NCBI GenBank assembly: GCA_013152195.1
Contig: JAADGU010000120.1
Coordinates: 1 to 23,045 of the forward strand
From: Nitrospirota bacterium
GTDB lineage: Bacteria > Nitrospirota > Thermodesulfovibrionia > Thermodesulfovibrionales > JdFR-85
DNA length: 23,045 nt
Direction of reading: 5' to 3'
Shown: piece after piece, positions 1 to 7,742 of the stretch
Position numbering within the stretch: the stretch's first letter is position 1
Layout of the letters: each line of letters starts with the position of its first letter
Made by a program: the position numbers and the translations under genes
The notes under the pieces: model-generated
Database searches by the model: none
What the model was told of the DNA's origin: nothing
Seen by the model: only the letters and a program-made list of their open reading frames with translations

Positions 1-58
1 CATCTTGTAGTAATATGTAGGGGAGAGGGGAATATTGCCGGAAATTGCGTGAATGAGA

Positions 59-107
59 CCATAAAACGCTTTTATGGAAGTGAGAGCGGATTTCCACTCA
101 TGGAAAT
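59..107 (+). other. Two small hairpins in the leader of the sensor-kinase gene
   Basis: Two perfect inverted repeats lie just upstream of the first gene. The arms at 59-66 and 70-77 (8 bp) enclose a 3-base loop, and the arms at 90-96 and 101-107 (7 bp) enclose a 4-base loop. Neither is followed by a T-tract, so they are not obvious intrinsic terminators. They could be leader RNA structure or DNA half-sites. I see no convincing promoter or open coding sequence in bases 1-131. Confidence 0.35.
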
Positions 108-131
108 ACCTCAGGGGGGCAGGAAAGAGGC

Positions 132-2405
132 ATGAGGTTCATGCGGATATTTACAGTTTTGTTTGTTTTTTTGTTGCTATTATCCCCTTCCCTTGCCCTG
201 AGTGATGAAATAACCCTCTGGCTCATGGCGGGTGAATGTCTGCCGGAGAGGGCCTACTCCGGAGAAGATTTGAGGGATTTTGCGGCAAGGTATCCGAATG
301 CAGGCATAGATATAGGACAGGATAAAGAGAGGTCCATGCTTGTTCTGATGGAGAACAGGGGCATTCTGCAAAGTATTGAAGATTTCAGGCGGGGGTTCCT
401 GAGAGAGAAGGGGCTCGATCCCGGAGGTGGGGACCTGATTATCAGGGTCATGTTCATTGGCTGGCACGAAGATCCCATTGGCAGGATACTTGATAATGCC
501 GTGAATTCGGGGGTTGATGTTGTACAAATAGGCTCTACCTGGACTGCTGCTCTTGTACAGAGGGGGGTGCTGGAAGAGATTAGCGATGTTGTAAAGCCGG
601 TTGAGGGAGAATATATAAACTCTGCACTGCAAGGATGCAGGATATTGGGCGAGAGTGGATACTATGCAATCCCCTGGGTTCTTGACATCAGGACCTGGTT
701 CTACAATAGGGAGCTTTTTGATGAGGCAGGGATAAAGGCTGAATCCCTCAAAACCCTGGATGACCTGGAAAGGGCCTGTGAAAAATTTAAGGCAAACGTA
801 AAAGAGAAGGATATATGGTTTGTCGGAATACCGACTTCCGGGGATGATTACAGTACCCTGCATAGTGCCATGACGTGGATATGGGGATGGGGTGGAAATA
901 TTGTCAATGGCAAGGGGCTTCCAGGGATAGGGGGTGAGCGGGCGATAGAGGGGATGAGCAGGTATGTTGGACTTGCTGTGAAGGGTTGTGCCCCAATGAA
1001 GGGCAGAGACGGTAAGGCTCTTCGTCTTGTTGACATTGAGACCGATTTCCTGCAGGGTAAATATGCGATGATATTCATAGGTCCCTGGATCCTGGATGCA
1101 GTGATAGGGGCTGAAAGACCTGACCGTTTTGTGAACGCTGGTTCCATGTCAGGACCTGCCGTATCTTTTGGAAATATCTTTACCGGTGGCAGTCAACTTG
1201 CCCTGATAAACTCCCCCCGCAGCCTCATGGAAGAAGAGGCGTCAAAGGAACTCCTGAAGTTCCTTTCTTTCAGGGGTAATTCCGGCGCTGGCCTCTCTCC
1301 GAGGATTGTGAATTTTGAATCCCTGCTCAAGGATCCGAAGCTCCGCACCTATCCCCTGACCCTGATAAGGCAGGAGTTCCGCACCTATCCAAGTATTCCT
1401 GAGTGGGGTGAGGTTGAGTCAATAATGGTCAGGCACATTACAAACGTCTTTCAGAGGGTTGGAGAAGGTGAAGACAGCAGGAGTACAATAACAGGTGAAT
1501 TCGAAGTGGCACGGCAAGAAATTACGCGGAGTATGGGAAGAGCCAGGCTGCCCGAATGGGGTGTTATAACAGTAATCATGTTTGTCGGTGGTTCCTTCTT
1601 TTTCCTTGGGTGGCTCTTCCTGAAGAGGAGATCTTCCCGCGTGGAAGTGGTTGATGCTGTAAGGAAGTTCCACAGGATAAAGGATGTGCTGCACAGAGCG
1701 AAGGTCTGGAAGGGGTGTGTTAAGGATGATGACGAAGAGGTTTCGAGGTTCAGAGGGCTCCTCTCAGGCCATCTCGAAACCGCACTGGAGGAATCCCGGA
1801 GATTGAAGACCGTCAGATACGGGTACGGGCCGCCTGATGAGATGACGAGGATTCTGGAGTCAGTCAGGGCCGTAATAACTGGATATCAGGAGAGGGTCGG
1901 AAAGGAAGACCTCTCGCGTGAGGAATACGAGACGGTACTTATCGATTACTTTGAAAACAAGATTCGTCCCCTTATCGACGAGATGTCAAGGGTGTTGAAG
2001 GATAAGTATTACGTTGACTGCGAAAGGCTTGAGGCTATAATCAGGGAGTTGAGGCGAAGCCATGATTTTGAGTACGATTCCCCGGCGGGCATGAAAAAGA
2101 GCGATACCATGGTGGTAAGCCCTGAGGATCTGAGAAGTTGTCTTGGCAATCTTCTTCAGAACGCCCAGGATGTGGTCAGGGATATAGACAATCCACAGAT
2201 CAGGGTTAGTATCTCTGTTTCAGAGGAGTTTATATGTATCTCGGTCAAGGACAATGGAAGAGGTTTCCGGTTGGGTTACCGGGGCCGGGGCCACGGGCTC
2301 AACGATGTTGAGAGGAGTCTGGGCAGGTGGGGCGGTGAGCTCGGAATTGCTGAAGGAGATGATGGCAAGGGGACGGTTATGACGTTGAAGATCAGGAAGT
2401 TTTAG
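132..2405 (+). CDS. Sensor histidine kinase-like protein with solute-binding-protein (SBP) sensor domain
   Basis: This 757-residue protein is a membrane signalling protein. Residues 1-24 form a signal peptide or N-terminal anchor. Residues about 25-460 resemble a family 1 extracellular solute-binding protein of sugar ABC transporters, with typical blocks such as YAIPWVLDIRTWFYNRELFD and FLQGKYAMIFIGPW. A single membrane segment follows at about 475-497, ending in KRR. The C-terminal 150 residues are a histidine-kinase-type ATPase with an N box (NLLQNAQDVV, about 672), DNGRGF (about 707) and GRGHGL (about 720). I cannot see a canonical H-box between the membrane segment and the N box; candidate histidines lie in FHRIKDVLH and SGHLE. 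The inferred role is binding a periplasmic ligand, perhaps a saccharide, and signalling to the response regulator encoded immediately downstream. The start could also be the ATG at 141. ATG 132 has an AGGA 7 bases upstream. Confidence 0.8.
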   Translation: MRFMRIFTVLFVFLLLLSPSLALSDEITLWLMAGECLPERAYSGEDLRDFAARYPNAGIDIGQDKERSMLVLMENRGILQSIEDFRRGFLREKGLDPGGGDLIIRVMFIGWHEDPIGRILDNAVNSGVDVVQIGSTWTAALVQRGVLEEISDVVKPVEGEYINSALQGCRILGESGYYAIPWVLDIRTWFYNRELFDEAGIKAESLKTLDDLERACEKFKANVKEKDIWFVGIPTSGDDYSTLHSAMTWIWGWGGNIVNGKGLPGIGGERAIEGMSRYVGLAVKGCAPMKGRDGKALRLVDIETDFLQGKYAMIFIGPWILDAVIGAERPDRFVNAGSMSGPAVSFGNIFTGGSQLALINSPRSLMEEEASKELLKFLSFRGNSGAGLSPRIVNFESLLKDPKLRTYPLTLIRQEFRTYPSIPEWGEVESIMVRHITNVFQRVGEGEDSRSTITGEFEVARQEITRSMGRARLPEWGVITVIMFVGGSFFFLGWLFLKRRSSRVEVVDAVRKFHRIKDVLHRAKVWKGCVKDDDEEVSRFRGLLSGHLETALEESRRLKTVRYGYGPPDEMTRILESVRAVITGYQERVGKEDLSREEYETVLIDYFENKIRPLIDEMSRVLKDKYYVDCERLEAIIRELRRSHDFEYDSPAGMKKSDTMVVSPEDLRSCLGNLLQNAQDVVRDIDNPQIRVSISVSEEFICISVKDNGRGFRLGYRGRGHGLNDVERSLGRWGGELGIAEGDDGKGTVMTLKIRKF

Positions 2406-2419
2406 TGAGGGGAGGGCTG

Positions 2420-4426
2420 ATGAGACCCAGGTTGTTGGTCGTGGATGACGAGATTGGCGTTGTGGAGAGTCTCAGGAAAAGTCTGAAAGGTGCGGTCAAT
2501 GAGGGGGTGCTGGATGTTCATCACTGTCTCACGTTCGCGGATGCAGAGAAGTTTATTAAAGACAGTCTGCCGGACCTGGCGGTTATAGACCTGAACCTGC
2601 CGGAGACAGAGGGGGGCATGGTTATTGACGGGCTTGGAAGGGAGTTGATAGACGTTATAAGGGGGGCCTCGACGAGGACAAAGATCATCATGATTACCGG
2701 AGAGACGAACCGGTGCGTTCAGGACAAGTACCTGAACGAGGATTTTCTTAAGGGGGTGAACGACTTTGTCCTTAAAGAGAGCAGGACTCCATGGATAGGA
2801 ACACTGACAGAGAAGATACTTTACCTGGCAAATCTCTTTGTCAAGGCTGAAAAATTTCTGGTAAGGGAGATTTCAGATCGTATTGTCCTCTTTAATATCA
2901 ATCAGGGGATGACAAGGTATTTCAGAAACAAGTTTATTTACGACTTTGTGATGCCCCTTAGCCTTGAGGAAGCGATTGCGGCTTGTGAGAGAAGCCCTGT
3001 CTGTGCCGGAGTTGTGGGTGTTGACAACAGGGCGGGATATACCTTTATAAGGAGATTCCTCAAACACAGAAAAGACATACCGCTTGTAGCGGTTACGACA
3101 ATGGCGGATGTAGACGGTTTTGAGGCATTGAAGGAAGCCATGAAGGAGGGCGCCGTGTCAGGGGCAAGGCTGCTTGACGATGACGACTATATTGAGGAGG
3201 CACTCAATAGGGCCGTGGAGCTGAGGCGGGGAAAACTCGGGAAGTTTTCAGAGCTTATCGGGAACCATCCCGCTCTGGTTAGGGCCATCGGGGAGGCAGA
3301 GATCGCTGCAGAGGGTGTTTCCCCTGTAATGGTTATCGGTGAAAGCGGTACGGGAAAGGATCTGATTGCCAGGGGGATTCACAGTCACTCGGGCAGGGAG
3401 GGGGAGTTTGTGGCTATCAACTGTGCTGCCATTCCGGAAAACCTGATCGAGAGTGAACTCTTTGGGCATGAAAGAGGTGCCTTCACTTCTGCGGTAGTTT
3501 CGAAGAAGGGGCTTTTTGAAGTGGCTGACAGGGGGACTCTCTTTCTTGACGAGATAGCCGAACTGCCGCTCCAGTTGCAGACCAAGCTTCTCAGGGTGAT
3601 GGAGACGAGGAGTATAAGGAGGATCGGCAGCAGTGAAGAGATTGTTGTGAATGTAAAGGTTATTACAGCCACAAACAGAGACCTCTCAGCCCTTGTCAGG
3701 GACGGCTGCTTCAGGAATGACCTCTACCAGAGACTGAATGTCTTCTCCGTCCAGTTGCCGTCCCTGAGGGACAGGAAGTCCGACATTCCAAGACTTGTCT
3801 ATTACTTTATCTCCGACTTCTCTGACAAGTACGGAAAAGGGGTTATAGGTATCGAGGAGGAGGCCCTTGAAGTTGCTCAGGAGCAGTCCTGGTCCGAAGG
3901 CAATGTCAGGGGGCTCAGGAATTTTATGGAAAAGGTTATAGCCTCCATTCCCGTGAACAAAGAGGTTATAGGAGTGGATGATCTTCTGGAGGAGATACCT
4001 TCCATAAGCTCCTGTGAAGAGGAGAAGGATTCTTACGTGGTGGGTTTCCACAAGGGTTTTACCATCAAGGACGTTGAACACTGGGCCAAGGCTGTTGCTT
4101 GCATTGAACACCTTAAGGAGGTTCTCCAGGAATTCGACTCCCTCAAGGTGGGAGAGCGTGAAAGGAAAGAGGTTAAGAAGAGGCTTGATATAAAAAATGA
4201 CGGTACCTTTTACATTAATATCGATAACGGGATAACGATTGCCTTCAGGATTATCAGGGAGAAAAATGTGCATGCTTCAGAGAGTGACGTGCTGAAATTG
4301 CTCTCAGTCGATGCCCACAAGGCCTTAAGGTTGTTCATTCTCGACAGGATCAACCGCAGGTTCAACGGGGATGTTGACCTTGGGGCATATGCGTCGAGGG
4401 ATTCTGGAGGGTTGAGCAAAGTCTGA
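2420..4426 (+). CDS. Sigma-54-interacting AAA+ response regulator, two receiver-like domains, no visible HTH
   Basis: This is the probable partner of the SBP-kinase. A GTG at 2405 would overlap the kinase stop, but ATG 2420 directly follows a GGGGAGGG ribosome-binding site and gives 668 residues. The N-terminal receiver domain shows the acidic pair (VVDDE), the phospho-acceptor Asp57 (LAVIDL), T in IMITGET and Lys119. Residues about 150-280 look like a second, degenerate receiver. The AAA+ domain has Walker A GESGTGKD (307-314), a GAFTSA loop (353-358) where GAFTGA is usual, Walker B TLFLDE and an arginine-finger region RNDLYQRLN. Sensor II is present (SEGNVRGLRNF). The last 120 residues contain no recognisable Fis-type helix-turn-helix, so DNA binding is doubtful. 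It probably activates sigma-54 RNA polymerase or a related target; the regulated genes are unknown, with the adjacent secreted protein an obvious candidate. Confidence 0.85.
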   Translation: MRPRLLVVDDEIGVVESLRKSLKGAVNEGVLDVHHCLTFADAEKFIKDSLPDLAVIDLNLPETEGGMVIDGLGRELIDVIRGASTRTKIIMITGETNRCVQDKYLNEDFLKGVNDFVLKESRTPWIGTLTEKILYLANLFVKAEKFLVREISDRIVLFNINQGMTRYFRNKFIYDFVMPLSLEEAIAACERSPVCAGVVGVDNRAGYTFIRRFLKHRKDIPLVAVTTMADVDGFEALKEAMKEGAVSGARLLDDDDYIEEALNRAVELRRGKLGKFSELIGNHPALVRAIGEAEIAAEGVSPVMVIGESGTGKDLIARGIHSHSGREGEFVAINCAAIPENLIESELFGHERGAFTSAVVSKKGLFEVADRGTLFLDEIAELPLQLQTKLLRVMETRSIRRIGSSEEIVVNVKVITATNRDLSALVRDGCFRNDLYQRLNVFSVQLPSLRDRKSDIPRLVYYFISDFSDKYGKGVIGIEEEALEVAQEQSWSEGNVRGLRNFMEKVIASIPVNKEVIGVDDLLEEIPSISSCEEEKDSYVVGFHKGFTIKDVEHWAKAVACIEHLKEVLQEFDSLKVGERERKEVKKRLDIKNDGTFYINIDNGITIAFRIIREKNVHASESDVLKLLSVDAHKALRLFILDRINRRFNGDVDLGAYASRDSGGLSKV

Positions 4427-4482
4427 GGTAATATTTCCAGGCAGGACATGGCGAGAATGACCTGCAACAGGGAGGATGGATA

Positions 4483-6756
4483 GTGAAGGTTGTCTTGAAG
4501 AAATGGAGCGGCATATTGTTCCTGCTCTCCGCAATCCTCTTGTTTACCGGCGCCGCTGCTGCTGAAAAAGCGGGCCTGAACCTTGCCTTCCAGCACCTTT
4601 ACGATGTGATGGATAGATACCACAGTGCCTTTTACGTATACACAGACCTTTCAGCTGCAGGCAACCACTTTGTCACCCTCGGCAGGATTTCAAGTACAGG
4701 GGATGCTGACAAGGTTGAGATCGAACCCGGGTTCAGAGGCGATTGTCTCTCAGGGGCCACCTGTATCAGGAACAGGTTTTATTCAGGTGGGAATAACTGG
4801 GGCGGGTGGTACTTTATGAACGGCGTTCTTCAGGGAGAAGAGACCGTGCCACTGCAGAACTGGGGTGACTACCCTGACGCAGGGTTTGATTTGTTAGGGG
4901 CCACAAAGCTCACCTTCCATGCAAAAGGTGAGCAGGGCGGGGAAAGGGTGGAGTTCTTTGCCTTTGGAGTCGGCAGGGATCCGGGAACAGGGCTTCCCAT
5001 TACTACATATCCTGATTCCTCCCCGAAGGTTTCTTCCGGATATATAACCCTTTCAGACAAATGGCAGGAGTATTCGATAGACCTTGGGGGTGCAGACCTG
5101 AGTTACGTAATCGGGGGTTTTGCATGGGTGACAAATTCGGATATGAATGACGACCGGGATATAACCTTTTACCTCGATGATATCAGTTACGACAAGAGCA
5201 GGCTTGATGAGCCACGTTTTCTTGTCAGCTACGAAACGCTTCCTTCGTCGTCTGATTTCGATACCTTAACGAAGAACGTAGCCTTTGGATATGACAATGC
5301 CCTTGCCCTGATTGCCTTTCTCTCAAGGGGGAGACCGGAAGATCTCGAAAGGGCCGGTCTCCTGGCGGATGCCTTTGTGTATGCTGTCAATAACGACCGC
5401 TATTTTACCGATGGCCGCCTCAGGAACGGATACCAGGGAGGCGACCTGGAGCTCTTTCCCGGTTGGAACCCGCGGGGCAAAACCGCAACAGTCCGGATGC
5501 CGGGATGGTGGGATGTGGAAGATTACACCTGGTATGAGGATGAGTTTATGGTGAGCACTCATACGGGGAATGTAGTCTGGCCGATGATCGCCCTGCTTAA
5601 TTATTACAGGAAGACGGGAGGCAGTCAATACCTTGAGGCGGCATTGACCCTGGGTGAGTGGACAGAGAATGAGACAAGGGATGACAGGTGTGCCGGTGGA
5701 TATACAGGCGGCTTTGCCGGCTGGGAGAAGTCAGCCTCCAACCCCGGGGGACAGGAGAAACTCCTCTACAAGGCTACGGAACATAACATCGACATATATG
5801 CTGCATTTATGCTCCTCTATGAGGAGACCGGGGACAGCAGGTGGGAGGAGAGGGCCCTTCGTGCCAGGAGTTTTGTTGACTCCATGTGGAATGACGAAGG
5901 TGAATATTTCTGGACAGGGACCCTGGATGACGGTTGTACCATAAATAAAAATCCGAACAAACTCGGCAATCCCAATATCCCCGTTGATATACAGGCATGG
6001 GCTGTAATGGCAATGAACAGTTACTATTCTGCCCTCAACTGGGCAGAAAGTAATACCTATATTGAGGATCACGGTTTTAAAGGGTTTGACTTCAATAACG
6101 ACAGGGACGGCGTCTGGTTTGAAGGAACGGCCCAGATGGCAGTTGCGTATCAGATAACCGGTGAGACCGGCAAATCAGGCATTTATGTTTCTGAACTCCG
6201 CAAGGCCATGACATCCGCCACCAATAACAACGGCAAGGGGATTGTTGCAGCCTGTCATGACGGGGTCACAACAGGGTTTGAGTGGAAATATCTCAGCAGG
6301 GTGCATGTTGGAGCCACTGCCTGGTACATCTTTGCTGAAGAGGGATACAATCCTTACTGGGGCCGCCGGACAGGAGTGATGCCCGTTGAAAGTGACGGCA
6401 GAGACAGCAAAGGCAAAAGCGGCTGCTTGATAACCGCTGCCGCCTCCGGCAGTCCCCTCTATTCCGAACTCAAGGTGCTGAGAGACTTCAGGGACGATTA
6501 TCTCCTCACAAATCCTCCCGGAAGAGTATTGACCCGGCTTTACTACAAGCTGTCTCCCGCCATTGCCGGACAGATTGGTAATCATGAAACTCTCAGGACG
6601 GTCATCAGACAGGGCCTTGTCTTCGTGCTTTATGTCATAAACCATCCCCTGTACCTGTTAGCGGGTAGTGGTATTTTTATTATCCTTGTTTTTAGGCGTA
6701 AAAGAGTGAATAGCAGGAGGACAAGAGGATTTGAAGCCGGCTCTCCCAGCAGGTAG
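4483..6756 (+). CDS. Secreted carbohydrate-active-like protein with C-terminal CFI-box sorting region
   Basis: The protein has 757 residues. It starts at GTG 4483, with GGAGG at 4471-4475. A signal peptide covers residues 1-27, ending AAAAE. Residues about 100-245 resemble a jelly-roll carbohydrate-binding domain, ending in ITFYLDDISYD. Residues about 260-630 are rich in helical, aromatic repeats typical of alpha/alpha toroid glycan-active enzymes; a glycoside hydrolase or lyase role is likely, but no catalytic residues can be assigned. From about 646 it carries SGCLITAAASGSPL, then VLRDFRDDYLLTNPPGR and YYKLSPAIA. This matches the CFI-box-CTERM region (usually CFIATAAYGSP). A hydrophobic segment and a basic tail, FRRKR, follow. 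It lies 56 bases after the response regulator and may be that system's target or ligand-processing partner. Confidence 0.7.
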   Translation: MKVVLKKWSGILFLLSAILLFTGAAAAEKAGLNLAFQHLYDVMDRYHSAFYVYTDLSAAGNHFVTLGRISSTGDADKVEIEPGFRGDCLSGATCIRNRFYSGGNNWGGWYFMNGVLQGEETVPLQNWGDYPDAGFDLLGATKLTFHAKGEQGGERVEFFAFGVGRDPGTGLPITTYPDSSPKVSSGYITLSDKWQEYSIDLGGADLSYVIGGFAWVTNSDMNDDRDITFYLDDISYDKSRLDEPRFLVSYETLPSSSDFDTLTKNVAFGYDNALALIAFLSRGRPEDLERAGLLADAFVYAVNNDRYFTDGRLRNGYQGGDLELFPGWNPRGKTATVRMPGWWDVEDYTWYEDEFMVSTHTGNVVWPMIALLNYYRKTGGSQYLEAALTLGEWTENETRDDRCAGGYTGGFAGWEKSASNPGGQEKLLYKATEHNIDIYAAFMLLYEETGDSRWEERALRARSFVDSMWNDEGEYFWTGTLDDGCTINKNPNKLGNPNIPVDIQAWAVMAMNSYYSALNWAESNTYIEDHGFKGFDFNNDRDGVWFEGTAQMAVAYQITGETGKSGIYVSELRKAMTSATNNNGKGIVAACHDGVTTGFEWKYLSRVHVGATAWYIFAEEGYNPYWGRRTGVMPVESDGRDSKGKSGCLITAAASGSPLYSELKVLRDFRDDYLLTNPPGRVLTRLYYKLSPAIAGQIGNHETLRTVIRQGLVFVLYVINHPLYLLAGSGIFIILVFRRKRVNSRRTRGFEAGSPSR

Positions 6757-6894
6757 GTCTCTTTTGGGGCAATAGCAGTGCCGACTCTTTCCTGTGGCTG
6801 TTATTTCCGTCAATCCCGGCATTACCCTGCACCCGCCAATAACCTCATCCTTATGGCATACTTTGGTCTTAATTGTAAAAAAACCATTAAAAAT

Positions 6895-6909
6895 ATAAGA
6901 AAATCTTAT
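6895..6909. promoter_or_regulatory. 15-base AT-rich palindrome upstream of adk promoter
   Basis: ATAAGA, a 3-base spacer, then TCTTAT form a perfect palindrome about 20 bases upstream of the candidate adk -35 element. It could be an operator. In this AT-rich stretch a chance palindrome is also plausible. No matching regulator can be named. Confidence 0.25.
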
Positions 6910-6930
6910 GTTGTGATTGTAATTTTTTTC

Positions 6931-6960
6931 TTGAAATAAAACTTTTTCTTTATGTACTAT
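6931..6960 (+). promoter_or_regulatory. Sigma-70-type promoter for adk
   Basis: TTGAAA at 6931-6936 and TACTAT at 6955-6960 are separated by 18 bases within an AT-rich 130-base stretch. The start of transcription would fall near 6967, about 50 bases before the adk ATG. This is the most promoter-like sequence upstream of the sulfate block and may drive adk with sat. The 260-base gap 6757-7016 otherwise contains nothing I can identify. Confidence 0.5.
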
Positions 6961-7016
6961 AGTGCGTTTCCTGAGCTAATACATAAACCAAAAATCTATA
7001 CAATGGAGGTATTTTA

Positions 7017-7661
7017 ATGAGAATAGTACTGCTTGGTGCACCTGGAGCAGGGAAAGGGACGCAGGCCAAGAAGCTTGTTGAGAAGTACGGCATTCCCCAG
7101 ATCTCCACAGGAGATATCCTCAGAAAGGCCGTTGCAGATGGTACCCCCCTCGGAAAAGAAGCAAAAGCTTATATGGACAAGGGAGAACTTGTTCCCGATT
7201 CAGTTGTAATCGGTCTTGTCAAGGAAAGACTTACCCAGGACGACTGCAAAAAGGGTTTTATCCTTGACGGTTTCCCCCGCAATACCGCTCAGGCAGAAGT
7301 GCTTGATAAAGTGCTTGAAGAGACAAATATTCCCCTTCAGGTTGCCCTCTGTGTAGATGTTGACATGGATATCCTGATGAAGAGACTTACTGGAAGGAGA
7401 ACCTGCAGGCAGTGCGGTCAGATGTACAATATATATTTCTCACCTCCACAGAAGGAAGGAGTCTGCGATAAATGTGGTGGAGAGCTCTATCAGAGAGATG
7501 ATGACAAGGAGGAGACCATCCGCAGGAGACTCGAAGTCTACGAGGCCCAGACAGCTCCCCTTATCGAATACTATAAAAATAAAGGTATTTTAAAGACCGT
7601 TGAGGGTACAGGAGATATTGACGAAATCTTTGCCAAGATCTGCTCTATCCTTGGTGAATAG
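7017..7661 (+). CDS. adk: Adenylate kinase, zinc-LID type
   Basis: Cytoplasmic adenylate kinase interconverting AMP + ATP and 2 ADP. At 214 residues it has the normal length of long-form bacterial Adk. The P-loop GAPGAGKGTQ is at residues 7-16. The AMP-binding region STGDILR and the DGFPRN motif are present. The LID holds four cysteines (TCRQCG and CDKCGG), indicating a structural zinc site. ATG 7017 is preceded by TGGAGGT. In a sulfate reducer this enzyme recycles the AMP released by APS reductase, and its position directly before sat and aprBA fits that role. Elsewhere adk usually sits in the ribosomal-protein/secY region, so linkage to sat suggests recruitment to the sulfate pathway, as a second or relocated copy. 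Confidence 0.95.
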   Translation: MRIVLLGAPGAGKGTQAKKLVEKYGIPQISTGDILRKAVADGTPLGKEAKAYMDKGELVPDSVVIGLVKERLTQDDCKKGFILDGFPRNTAQAEVLDKVLEETNIPLQVALCVDVDMDILMKRLTGRRTCRQCGQMYNIYFSPPQKEGVCDKCGGELYQRDDDKEETIRRRLEVYEAQTAPLIEYYKNKGILKTVEGTGDIDEIFAKICSILGE

Positions 7662-7685
7662 GGAAAAGTAGTGTAAGTGCGGAGA

Positions 7686-7714
7686 TTGTTAAACAGTTTC
7701 CGTATTTGTATGAC
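7686..7714 (+). promoter_or_regulatory. Possible promoter for sat
   Basis: TTGTTA at 7686-7691 and TATGAC at 7709-7714 are separated by 17 bases. The match is moderate. It would allow sat to be transcribed independently of adk. The TTGTTAA stretch also resembles one half of a Rex-type site, but the second half is missing. Confidence 0.3.
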
Positions 7715-7742
7715 TAAAGACTAAATAACTAAGGAGGATTTT

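Noticed and set aside
180..863. Long minus-strand open frames inside the kinase gene and similar antisense frames elsewhere
   Set aside because: They lie opposite strong conserved genes, have no ribosome-binding sites and show no recognisable domains; they are shadows of the coding strand.
4426..4483. Possible sigma-54 (-24/-12) promoter before the CFI-box gene
   Set aside because: GG and GC pairs occur, but spacings are 9 or 12 bases rather than the required 10.
6757..7016. Possible riboswitch or structured RNA before adk
   Set aside because: No known riboswitch core could be recognised, only AT-rich sequence, one short palindrome and a promoter.
7686..7692. Rex (redox repressor) site before sat
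   Set aside because: Only one half-site, TTGTTAA, is present; the complementary half is missing.
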